15,401 nucleotides of DNA from Burkholderiales bacterium. GTDB taxonomy: Bacteria > Pseudomonadota > Gammaproteobacteria > Burkholderiales > SG8-41. A program made the position numbers and the translations under genes. A model generated the notes under the pieces. It saw nothing but the letters and a program-made list of their open reading frames with translations, searched no databases and was not told the DNA's origin. This document shows, one piece after another, positions 6,934 through 13,495 of the stretch; the first letter of the stretch is position 1; every line of letters starts with the position of its first letter. The stretch spans positions 1 through 15,401 of the forward strand of contig JAIESJ010000272.1 of assembly GCA_019746155.1 (NCBI GenBank), in the 5' to 3' direction.

Positions 6934-8612
6934 GCAAAATTATCCCGCGCCTGCTCCATCATCTTGATGAACACGTCTTCGAGCCCGGGTTTCGAACGCT
7001 GCCACACGAGATCCGGTCTGCCGCGATAGGCTGCCACGGTGTGTTCGAGGGCCGCCTCGTCCGTGCCGCTCACGTGCAGCGTATTGCCGAACGGCACCAC
7101 CATGGCCACGCCCGGGCGGGATTTGAGTTCCAGCGCGAGGGCGATCAGATCCGGGCCGGTCACCGCCCAGGTCGTCAGCCGGGAGCGCGCGATCACCTCC
7201 TGCGCCGTGCCGGTGGCGAGCAGCCTGCCGTAAACGATGTACGCCAACTCATGGCAGCGTTCGGCCTCGTCCATGTAATGCGTGCTGACGAGAACGGTGA
7301 TGCCGCCTGCCGCCAACTCGTGTATCTGCTCCCAGAATTCGCGCCGCGCCTTGGGATCGACGCCCGCCGTCGGCTCGTCGAGCAGCAACAGCTGCGGTTC
7401 GTGCAGCATGCACGCGGCAAGCGCCAGACGCTGCTTCCAGCCGCCGGAGAGCTGCCCCGCCAGCTGGCGGCTGCGTGGCGCGAGTCCGACCCGCTCGAGC
7501 GTTGCCTCCACCGCACGCCGCCGGTCAGGCACGGCATAGACACGCGCGATGAAGTCGAGGTTTTCCCGGATCGAAAGATCCTCATAGAGACTGAAGCGCT
7601 GCGTCATGTAGCCGACGCGATGCTTGATTGCAGCCGCGTCGCGGATGATGTCCAGTCCCAGGCAGGTGCCGCTTCCGCTGTCGGGCGTGAGCAGCCCGCA
7701 CAGCATGCGTATGGTGGTGGTCTTGCCGCTGCCATTTGGCCCCAGAAAACCGCAGATATGGCCGCGCTCGACGCGAATCGTCACATCATCGACAGCGCGC
7801 CTGCCGTCAAAACTCTTGCTCAATCCAGAAACGTCGATGACGGCGGAATGGATGCCCACGTCTTGCCCGACGCGCAGCGCGCCCAATTGCGGCTCGGGCA
7901 CGAAAAACCGCACCTTGATGTTTTGCGGCGGCAGCAGGCTGACGACCGGCGCGCCCGCCGCCACCCATTCGCCCTTGACGTAGAATGTGTCCACGACCGC
8001 TCCCGCCACCGGCGCAGCCGCCACTTTCTGGCCGAGTTTCCAGTCGGCTTGCTCGAGGGTCGCCCGCGCCGCGGCCCCCGCGGCGCGCGCCGCCTTGATC
8101 TCGTCCGCGCGCGCCGCCAGCCGCGCCGTGGCGAGATCGGCCTTGAGCTGCGCGACCCGGGCGCGATCGCGTTCGTAGGCGGCACGCGCTTCATCCAGCC
8201 TTTCTTTCGAAATGAAGTTTTGCGCAACCAGTTGCTCGGAACGCCCAAGCTGCGCTTGTGAGAGCCTGAGACCGGTCTCGGCCTGCTCGATCTGGGCCCG
8301 GATGGCCTCGATTTCGGTCGGGCGCCTGCCCTTCTGCAGATTGGCGAGCTGCGCCTCGGCGTTTCTCAGCCGCTCTTCGGCCTCACGCCGCGCCGCGGCC
8401 TCGTTCTCGCGCTCCAGCGCGAACAGCGGGTCGCCCGCCATCACCTGTGCACCACGCTGCACATGCAACCGCTCCAGGCGGCCGGCAAAGGGCAGCGCGA
8501 CCCTGACATACTCGCCCTCGGCGTAGCCCTGATAGGTCTGCGGTCCCGGCTCCGGGCACGCCGCCAGCGCCATCAGCGCCAGCATTGCCGTCACGTTGCG
8601 TCCGGAATTCAT
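6930..8612 (-). CDS. HlyD-type lipoprotein adaptor fused in frame to an ABC ATPase
   Basis: One uninterrupted frame carries two proteins normally encoded separately. Numbering from the GTG at 8624, residues 5-23 form a lipoprotein signal with lipobox LAAC (20-23). Residues 33-70 are the first lipoyl half (VALPFAGRLERLHVQRGAQV). Residues 75-195 are the coiled-coil hairpin, and 200-256 the second lipoyl half and the start of the beta-barrel (VRFFVPEPQLGALRVGQ). The ATPase begins at about 261 (AVIDVSGLSKSF). It has Walker A GPNGSGKTT (295-303), Q342, signature LSGGWKQ (392-398), Walker B LLLLDEP (412-418) and H449. Relative to separate adaptors such as YbhG, about 75-80 C-terminal adaptor residues are missing. 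The ATG at 8612 fits the signal best; GTG at 8624 is the alternative. A GTG at 7857-7859 could start a free ATPase but lacks a clear ribosome site. A periplasmic lipoprotein joined to a cytosolic ATPase poses a topology conflict. Confidence 0.88.
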   Translation of the reverse strand: MNSGRNVTAMLALMALAACPEPGPQTYQGYAEGEYVRVALPFAGRLERLHVQRGAQVMAGDPLFALERENEAAARREAEERLRNAEAQLANLQKGRRPTEIEAIRAQIEQAETGLRLSQAQLGRSEQLVAQNFISKERLDEARAAYERDRARVAQLKADLATARLAARADEIKAARAAGAAARATLEQADWKLGQKVAAAPVAGAVVDTFYVKGEWVAAGAPVVSLLPPQNIKVRFFVPEPQLGALRVGQDVGIHSAVIDVSGLSKSFDGRRAVDDVTIRVERGHICGFLGPNGSGKTTTIRMLCGLLTPDSGSGTCLGLDIIRDAAAIKHRVGYMTQRFSLYEDLSIRENLDFIARVYAVPDRRRAVEATLERVGLAPRSRQLAGQLSGGWKQRLALAACMLHEPQLLLLDEPTAGVDPKARREFWEQIHELAAGGITVLVSTHYMDEAERCHELAYIVYGRLLATGTAQEVIARSRLTTWAVTGPDLIALALELKSRPGVAMVVPFGNTLHVSGTDEAALEHTVAAYRGRPDLVWQRSKPGLEDVFIKMMEQARDNFA

Positions 8613-8658
8613 GTCACTATGCACATCCTTTATCTAGCAATGCCTCGAGCAGAATTGT

Positions 8659-8670
8659 CACATATATGTG
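8659..8670. promoter_or_regulatory. 12-bp palindrome in the divergent HlyD-ABC / tctC region
   Basis: CACATATATGTG is a perfect palindrome in the 207-bp region between two divergently transcribed genes. On the minus strand it abuts GTGACA, followed 19 bp later by TAGATA, a loose sigma-70-like pair upstream of the HlyD-ABC ORF. A dimeric repressor site is plausible. AT-rich palindromes this short also arise by chance. The rest of this region (8671-8819) shows no gene or clear promoter. Confidence 0.3.
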
Positions 8671-8819
8671 CGGCTGCCTGCCGGCGTCAAGCACCGGTAC
8701 AGCCCAGCGGCGCGGAACGCACGGCATCCCGGACTCGCCTAATGAGGTGCAATTCGCTACCCTTACGCGTTCACGTGGCGTTCGCGCACAACATCATCCT
8801 CGACCGAGGCGATAAATAA

Positions 8820-9638
8820 ATGAAAACAATGGCATACACTCTGCTCATGCTGGCCCTGAGTGCCGCGACAGCGGCGGCGCACGCCCAGGGCTACCCCGCC
8901 CGGCCCGTCCGGCTGGTCGTCGGCTTCACTCCAGGCGGCGGCGTCGATATCAACGCCCGTCTGCTCGCGTCCAAGCTCTCGGAATATTTCGGCCAGCAGG
9001 TGCTCGTCGACAACCGGCCCGGGGCCGGCACCAATATCGCCAACGAACATGTCGCGAAATCCCCGCCCGACGGCTATACCCTGCTGGTCAACACCGCGGC
9101 TGTGGCGATCAACATGAGTCTCTACAAGAAACTGCCGTTCGACACGCTGCGCGATTTCGCGCCGGTCTCGGTATTCTCGATGAGCCCCAACATCCTGGTG
9201 ATACATCCCTCGGTCCCGGTGAAGAATGTGAAAGAACTGCTCGCGCTGGCTAGGAGCAAACCCGGCAAGCTCAACTTCTCTTCCGCAGGCAGCGGCACCA
9301 CCCAGCATCTTTCCGGCGAATTGTTCAAGCTGCGTACCAAGACCGATATCGTGCACGTGCCATACAAAGGCAGCGCCCCGTCGCTGACCGCGCTGATCGG
9401 CGGCGAAGTCGTGGTGTGGTACGGCGTGCTGGCACCCGCCAATACGCCGCGCGACATCGTCAGCACGCTGTCCGGCGCCGTCATCAAGGCCACCCGCTCG
9501 CCCGACATCAAGCAGCGTCTGCTCGACCAGGGCGCCGAACCCGTCGGCAACACACCCGAGGAATTCGCGAAGCTGCTGCGCGAAGAAGTGGCGAAATGGG
9601 CGGAAGTCGTGAAGGTGTCGGGCGCCAAGGTCGACTGA
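8820..9638 (+). CDS. TctC/Bug-family substrate-binding protein with internal deletion
   Basis: This is a periplasmic receptor of the tripartite tricarboxylate transporter family (Bug proteins), numerous in Betaproteobacteria and binding carboxylates or other small organics. The signal peptide (residues 1-23) ends AAHAQ. Family motifs follow: PVRLVVGFTPGGGVDINARL (29-48), GQQVLVDNRPGAGTNIA (58-74) and SPPDGYTLL (81-89). SSAGSGTTQHLSGELFK (154-170) and VPYKGSAPSLTALIGGEV (180-197) come next, then WYGVLAPANTPRDIV (200-214). Normal members are about 320 residues; this one has 272. The shortfall falls at one place: after GGEV the frame jumps straight to VVWYGVLAPA. The roughly 50 residues that normally lie between (FDN..P..I..GKLRALAVT..R...LPDVPTVAE type) are gone. 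The reading frame is kept. GAGG lies upstream of ATG 8820. No tctA/tctB genes are nearby, which is usual for orphan Bug genes. Ligand binding is doubtful because the missing part spans domain II. Confidence 0.88.
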   Translation: MKTMAYTLLMLALSAATAAAHAQGYPARPVRLVVGFTPGGGVDINARLLASKLSEYFGQQVLVDNRPGAGTNIANEHVAKSPPDGYTLLVNTAAVAINMSLYKKLPFDTLRDFAPVSVFSMSPNILVIHPSVPVKNVKELLALARSKPGKLNFSSAGSGTTQHLSGELFKLRTKTDIVHVPYKGSAPSLTALIGGEVVVWYGVLAPANTPRDIVSTLSGAVIKATRSPDIKQRLLDQGAEPVGNTPEEFAKLLREEVAKWAEVVKVSGAKVD

Positions 9639-9656
9639 AGACCTTCTCCCGACGCA

Positions 9657-10811
9657 TCACGTCTCATGCACTGCGCGTTTCGCGGCATCTTTGCGCATGA
9701 GGATGGCCCCGCCCGCCAGCATCAGCGCGTCGAGCCAGAACACCGGAACCATGCCGAACGCGGTGCCGATCGAGCCGAATATGATCGGCACCACCACTTC
9801 GGTCGCCTTGTTGACGGTCTGGCGCAATCCCATGGCCTCTCCCGCGCGCCCGGGCGGCGAGCGGTTGTAGGCGAGCACCATCGACAAGGGGCTGCCGCAA
9901 CCCAGCCCCAGCCCGAGCACAAACGACATCGCGAGCAGCAGCGCGAAGCTTGACACGAACGGGAACAGCAGGCAGGACGCCCCCGCCAGCAGCAGCGAAG
10001 CGCCCAGCACCCGCTCCTCGCCGGAGCGCCTGACCAGCATCGGCATCGCGCCGCGTACCACCAGGAGCGCCAGAGCGAATGCCCCCATGATGACGCCGAT
10101 CTGCGATGCCGAAAAGCCCTCCGAATGCGCATAGATCGGCAAATAGAAGTTGAAAAGCTCGAGGCCGGTCTCGATGATGCCCGCGGTGATCAACGCGCGC
10201 CGCAGCGGCAGGATTCTGACCAGATCCATCACGTGCTGCTCCGGCTTCGCGCCGCTGTGCGATGGCTGCGCGGGCAGCAGCCGCGCCAAAAACAGCAGCG
10301 TCAGTATCGGCAGCACCGGAAACAGCGCGAGCAGCAGATAGGTCGCGCGGTGTCCGACGAGATCGATCGCAAAACCGGTGGTGGTCGGGCCCAGCAGCGC
10401 GGTCAGCCCGACAGCGAGACTGAAGAGACTGTAGTTGCGGGTGCGCTGACGCCCCTCGCCGGAAGAGCCGATCAGGTGCTGCACCGAAACCGTATAGAAG
10501 ATATAGCACATGCCGATCAGCGCCGCGGAAAAATAAAGCGTGCCCAGCTGCGGCAGCAGGAACGGCAGCAACAGGCCGGCAAGCAGCCCGCTTGCGCCGA
10601 ACAGCATCGGCAGCCGGCAGCCGAAGCGATCGGACAGCTTCCCGGCATACACCGAAAGGAATACCGGAAATATCGAGTACATCGAAAACAGCACGCCGAT
10701 CGTCAGCGGGTTGGCGCCGAGTTCGATCGCGTACAGCGAAATCAGCACCTTGCTGCCCTTGAAGCTGGTATGGGTCAGCACCGTGACCAGAATAATCAGA
10801 TAGACGGCCAT
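9657..10811 (-). CDS. MFS transporter
   Basis: This is a 384-aa inner-membrane major facilitator. About twelve hydrophobic segments are arranged in two halves of six, with a hydrophilic central loop at about residues 180-200 (LLPAQPSHSGAKPEQHVMD). Motif A between TM2 and TM3 is YAGKLSDRFGCRLPM (55-69). A partly equivalent loop, RRSGEERVLGA, is in the second half, and a glycine-rich stretch (LGLGLGCGSPLSM) lies in the C-terminal half. The substrate cannot be inferred; drug/metabolite exporters and sugar-phosphate carriers share this layout. The ATG at 10811 is preceded by GGAG at about 13 nt, a loose ribosome site. An overlapping same-strand frame (9664-10884) is longer but has no transporter features and is a GC-driven shadow. 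It is convergent with the TctC gene, with only an 18-bp gap and no hairpin. Confidence 0.92.
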   Translation of the reverse strand: MAVYLIILVTVLTHTSFKGSKVLISLYAIELGANPLTIGVLFSMYSIFPVFLSVYAGKLSDRFGCRLPMLFGASGLLAGLLLPFLLPQLGTLYFSAALIGMCYIFYTVSVQHLIGSSGEGRQRTRNYSLFSLAVGLTALLGPTTTGFAIDLVGHRATYLLLALFPVLPILTLLFLARLLPAQPSHSGAKPEQHVMDLVRILPLRRALITAGIIETGLELFNFYLPIYAHSEGFSASQIGVIMGAFALALLVVRGAMPMLVRRSGEERVLGASLLLAGASCLLFPFVSSFALLLAMSFVLGLGLGCGSPLSMVLAYNRSPPGRAGEAMGLRQTVNKATEVVVPIIFGSIGTAFGMVPVFWLDALMLAGGAILMRKDAAKRAVHET

Positions 10812-11009
10812 GCGAGCGCCCTACTCCGGCACGAGCGGGAAACGGAAAAGGATCGCGGGGCCAGGTGCAGGGCCGGAGCAGCACATGACGGCGGCGAGGT
10901 CAACGCACATCAATTGGGGAAAAGAAAAATCTTCTTGTTGGGCGGGGCGTGAAGCGTGTATTTTATCGTAAACATCTTCATGCAGCGCGTATAAAAAGGG
11001 AGCGGCGGC
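10812..11009. other. Divergent intergenic region, no gene seen
   Basis: This 198 bp lies between the MFS start (minus) and the oxidoreductase stub (plus). Open frames crossing it on the minus strand have no family signature and continue under neighbouring genes. On the plus strand, TTGTTG (about 10934) and TATTTT 18 bp downstream form a weak promoter candidate for the stub gene. Nothing else is recognisable. Confidence 0.35.
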
Positions 11010-11162
11010 ATGCGAATCGGAAACGTCGGAATCGTCAGTCCCGGAGACATGGGCCAGGCGATTGCGGCACGCATCAAGGAGAGCGGCCACAATGTTTTCA
11101 CGGCCCTGGACGGCCGCAGCGGAGCCGAAGTGATCCGCCTGCTGGCCGACGGAAAAGCGTAA
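11010..11162 (+). pseudogene. N-terminal stub of an NAD(P)-dependent oxidoreductase (6PGDH/HIBADH-like, DUF1932 type)
   Basis: A 50-codon frame starts at ATG 11010 after a good GGGAG ribosome site and ends at TAA 11160-11162. It reads MRIGNVGIVSPGDMGQAIAA, then RIKESGHNVFTALDGRS. This is the first beta-alpha-beta of a Rossmann fold with the GxVSPGDMGQ dinucleotide loop. The phrase strongly resembles the start of 3-hydroxyisobutyrate/6-phosphogluconate dehydrogenase-like proteins, which are about 270-300 residues. After residue 37 the tail GAEVIRLLADGKA does not continue the family and the frame stops. The next gene comes in from the other side 36 bp later, so no remainder exists in the window. 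It is most simply a remnant left by deletion. A functional 50-aa protein is less likely. Confidence 0.65.
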
Positions 11163-11198
11163 AGGAAAGAATCCCCTGCGGTTAAAGATTGTTGGGGT

Positions 11199-12113
11199 TT
11201 AAACCCGGTACATCGAGCGCCGGTCGCGCGTGAAAGTGATGATTTCAGCCGGCCGCTCGACGCGGCTCCTGCCGATGCAGATCTGACCCGAGCCGTCGAG
11301 CAGCAGCTCGCCCCGCAGCACGTGCACCTCCTCGCCGCTTTCCAGCGAAACGAAAGTGCCGTTGATGCTGTGGTCAATGAGATAAAAGTTGGTCCGCATC
11401 AGCTTGATGGTGAGGTGCTGGCGCGAGGCGAACTTGTCGGTCACCACCAGATCGCAATCCTTGCCGCGGCCGATCACGATATCGGTATGCCACTGATCGA
11501 TGCGTAGCCGCTCCTCGTCAAGCGCCACGAGGAGGCTGCCGGTGTCGCCCGGGATCATCTTGTTCGATTGCAGATTGACGTCGGTAAGGTCGAGATTCTC
11601 GGCGCGCCACAACACCTGGTAGACCCTTGATTCCTCCGCGTTACCCTTCAGTATCGCGTGGAAGATCGGGCGCACGCATGCCTTGAATGCCGCCGACAGG
11701 CAGCTCTCGGTCGCTTCGGTGGTCAGGATCTGATCGGCCGTTGCCACCGCCGTCAGATAGGCCGCGGCATTGACGGTGTCGCCGAATACATCGCCGTCCT
11801 CGACCAACACCGGGCCATAATGCAGGCCGATATGGATCATCACGGGGTAATTGCCGGGCTTGCTCGATGCCACCAGTGATTGCATCTCGCTTGCCGCCAG
11901 CACCGCCTGATCGGCGCTGGGAAACACGCACATCACCTCGTCGCCTATCGTCTTCACCAGCTGCCCGTCGTATCGCGGCAGCACGCCGATGATCGCCGAT
12001 AGACAGGCGTTGATGATATTGCGTGCGGTAGCGTCCCCGAGTCCCTGATAAAGGCTAGTGCTGTCGCTGATGTCAGCGAACAGCACGGCCATGTTCCTGG
12101 ATTGCCGTGTCAT
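11199..12113 (-). CDS. Class III adenylate/guanylate cyclase with C-terminal FHA domain
   Basis: This is a 304-aa, probably cytoplasmic, signalling protein with no membrane segment or signal peptide. The cyclase domain (about 6-170) has metal-binding D14 (VLFADISDST) and D58 (VKTIGDEVM). It keeps the purine-recognising K54 and D108 in GDVFGDTVN, and the transition-state N115. The usual VNxAxR arginine is Tyr119 (VNAAAYL). The FHA domain (about 192-290) shows the phosphothreonine-binding set: IGRG (214-217), SRQH (230-233) and NGTFV (251-255). The combination suggests cNMP synthesis gated by binding to a phosphorylated partner. No kinase is in the window. The start at 12113 lacks a clear ribosome site; ATG at 12092 (M8) is possible. 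The stop lies in the palindrome GGGTTTAAACCC (11195-11206). Confidence 0.92.
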   Translation of the reverse strand: MTRQSRNMAVLFADISDSTSLYQGLGDATARNIINACLSAIIGVLPRYDGQLVKTIGDEVMCVFPSADQAVLAASEMQSLVASSKPGNYPVMIHIGLHYGPVLVEDGDVFGDTVNAAAYLTAVATADQILTTEATESCLSAAFKACVRPIFHAILKGNAEESRVYQVLWRAENLDLTDVNLQSNKMIPGDTGSLLVALDEERLRIDQWHTDIVIGRGKDCDLVVTDKFASRQHLTIKLMRTNFYLIDHSINGTFVSLESGEEVHVLRGELLLDGSGQICIGRSRVERPAEIITFTRDRRSMYRV

Positions 12114-12133
12114 GGTTTGAGCTGCGCGCCGCC

Positions 12134-12139
12134 ATTATC
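12134..12139 (-). promoter_or_regulatory. Possible -10 box for the cyclase gene
   Basis: GATAAT, read on the minus strand as TGATAAT, lies about 20 bp upstream of the cyclase ATG. I see no good -35 hexamer at 16-18 bp, so this is only a candidate. Confidence 0.3.
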
Positions 12140-12185
12140 ACACAGCACGACCTGAACACTCCACAAAAACAAAAAGGCCAGGCCG

Positions 12186-12234
12186 CGCCGCCCCGGCGGC
12201 CGCCTGAAACCGCGCGCCGGGCGCACCGCCCGGC
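12186..12234. repeat. Two GC-rich hairpins in the cyclase / NYN divergent region
   Basis: CGCCG-CCC-CGGCG (12186-12198) and GCCGGGC-GCACC-GCCCGGC (12216-12234) are perfect short stems in the 193-bp region between the divergent cyclase and NYN genes. Neither has a T-tract, so they are not ordinary intrinsic terminators. They sit in the leader of the NYN gene and could affect its mRNA folding. In DNA this GC-rich, chance stems are also common. Confidence 0.35.
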
Positions 12235-12306
12235 CTCGGGACATGACATCGACAAATTGGCCGCCAAGCCTCACAATCCGCGGAATTCCGGAAAATGGAG
12301 CATGCA

Positions 12307-13125
12307 ATGACTGCACAGCAGGACACGAAAAACATGGCGCTGTTCTGCGATTTCGAGAACGTCGCGCTGGGCGTGCGCGAGGCGAAATACGCGGAATTCG
12401 ACATCAAGAAAGTGCTGGAACGGCTGCTGCTCAAAGGCAACATCGTCGTCAAGAAGGCGTACTGCGACTGGGAGCGTTACAAGACTTTCAAGGCGGCGAT
12501 GCACGAAGCCGCATTCGAACTGATCGAAATTCCCCACATCCGCCAGTCGGGAAAGAATTCCGCCGACATCCGCATGGTGGTGGACGCGCTCGACCTCTGC
12601 TACACCAAATCCCACGTCGACACCTTCGTCGTCATCAGCGGCGATTCCGACTTTTCGCCCTTGGTGAGCAAGCTGCGCGAGAACAACAAGATCGTGATCG
12701 GCGTCGGCGTCAAGAAATCCACTTCCGACCTGCTGATCGCCAACTGCGACGAATTCATCTACTACGACGACCTGGTGCGCGAAAAAGCGAAGAAGCAGAG
12801 CAAAAAGAAAACCCCCGTCCGTGCGCCCTCCGGTGCCGCCGCCAAAACCGTCTCCCAGGAAGGCGACAAGAAGCAGGAAGCGCTGGACCTCGTGATGGAA
12901 ACCGTGGAGGCGTTGTTTGCCGAGCGCGGCGCGGAAGAGAAAATCTGGGGCTCGATGGTCAAGCAAGCGCTCAAGCGCCGTCAGCCGGGCTTCAACGAGG
13001 CCTATTACGGCTTCCGCTCCTTCGGCAAGCTGCTCGACGAAGCCGAAGCGCGCAAACTGCTCACGCTCGAGCCCGACGAGAAATCGGGCGGCGTCATCAT
13101 CAAAAGTTACAATCCCGATTATTAG
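12307..13125 (+). CDS. NYN domain protein with C-terminal OST-HTH/LOTUS domain
   Basis: This is a 272-aa predicted cytoplasmic RNA-interacting protein. Residues 8-157 form a NYN (PIN-like nuclease) domain. Its acidic residues lie in ALFCDFENVALG (11-22, D15), KNSADIRMVVDAL (83-95, D87) and VVISGDSDFSPLV (108-120, D113 and D115). The pattern is that of LabA/limkain-type ribonucleases that coordinate Mg2+. A lysine/alanine-rich linker (about 159-185, KAKKQSKKK) leads to an OST-HTH/LOTUS domain (about 188-268). That domain carries WGSMVKQALKRRQPGFNEAYYGF followed by FGKLLDEAE and a C-terminal strand. Such proteins are widespread in Proteobacteria, but targets are largely unknown. I chose ATG 12307, with GGAG 6 nt upstream; the in-frame ATG at 12295 overlaps that ribosome site. 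It is divergent from the cyclase and followed after 46 bp by a small membrane-protein gene. Confidence 0.93.
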   Translation: MTAQQDTKNMALFCDFENVALGVREAKYAEFDIKKVLERLLLKGNIVVKKAYCDWERYKTFKAAMHEAAFELIEIPHIRQSGKNSADIRMVVDALDLCYTKSHVDTFVVISGDSDFSPLVSKLRENNKIVIGVGVKKSTSDLLIANCDEFIYYDDLVREKAKKQSKKKTPVRAPSGAAAKTVSQEGDKKQEALDLVMETVEALFAERGAEEKIWGSMVKQALKRRQPGFNEAYYGFRSFGKLLDEAEARKLLTLEPDEKSGGVIIKSYNPDY

Positions 13126-13171
13126 TTAGGCTGCGGGGAACTATTGTCCGCAGCGCGCGGACTTATTTATC

Positions 13172-13459
13172 ATGGCCCACGACAAAGACCCCCGCGTTCT
13201 GTTTTTCACGGCGAACGGACAGAGCTGGCTGCAGCGGGTTATTTTATTCCTGCTGGCTGCGGCAATCGCCGCGCTGGCTTTCTTCTTTCTGACCATGGCG
13301 CTGATCGCCGGTGCGATGCTCGCCGCGATCATCGGTCTGCGCTGGTGGTGGCTCACGCGCAAGCTGCGCGCTGCAGCGGCGCGGGAGACGTTCGAGGGGG
13401 AATATGTGGTAATCGAGCATGCCCGGCGGGAGCGCCCTGCTCCGCCCCGTGAGCCATGA
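13172..13459 (+). CDS. Small membrane protein, unknown function
   Basis: This is a 95-aa protein with a hydrophilic N-terminus (MAHDKDPRVLFFTANGQSW), a hydrophobic block at about residues 22-58 long enough for one long or two short transmembrane helices, and a basic/acidic C-terminal tail (about 61-95). The block ends in RWWWLTRKLR, an aromatic-basic membrane border. I do not recognise a named family. The ribosome site before ATG 13172 is weak (CGGA). It follows the NYN gene by 46 bp on the same strand with no terminator between, so they may form one transcript. A larger frame starting at 13144 in another phase covers the same DNA, but its product is Cys/Arg-rich and unlike a real protein. 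The convergent gap after it (13460-13495) is AT-rich without a hairpin. Confidence 0.7.
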   Translation: MAHDKDPRVLFFTANGQSWLQRVILFLLAAAIAALAFFFLTMALIAGAMLAAIIGLRWWWLTRKLRAAAARETFEGEYVVIEHARRERPAPPREP

Positions 13460-13495
13460 GCCGACATCGGTAAAAAGTTCAATAAAAACAATATA

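Noticed and set aside
6906..8261. 451-codon open frame on the plus strand opposite the permease and HlyD-ABC genes
   Set aside because: Antisense to a frame with full ABC ATPase and HlyD motifs; its product is basic and low in hydrophobic core, as expected for GC-driven shadows.
8778..8799. Repeated GCGTTC motifs upstream of tctC as a regulator site
   Set aside because: They are only 6 bp each in GC-rich DNA, with imperfect context and no promoter nearby.
9664..10884. 406-codon minus-strand frame overlapping the MFS gene, longer than it
   Set aside because: The overlapping 384-residue frame has twelve hydrophobic segments and motif A; the longer one is Arg/Ala-rich without any family feature.
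11195..11206. Palindrome GGGTTTAAACCC at the convergent stub/cyclase junction as a bidirectional terminator
   Set aside because: It has no loop and no T-tract; half of it is cyclase coding and stop sequence. Chance is sufficient.
10910..11377. 155-codon minus-strand frame spanning the cyclase end, the stub gene and the intergenic region
   Set aside because: It runs through the FHA coding region in another frame, is Ser/Arg/Cys-rich and has no ribosome site or domain.
11199..13459. Pycsar- or CBASS-like anti-phage cassette (cyclase plus nuclease plus membrane protein)
   Set aside because: The cyclase keeps the purine-selecting Lys and Asp and carries an FHA domain; the genes are divergent rather than an operon; the NYN/OST-HTH protein has no cyclic-nucleotide sensor domain that I can see. 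These look like common betaproteobacterial genes.
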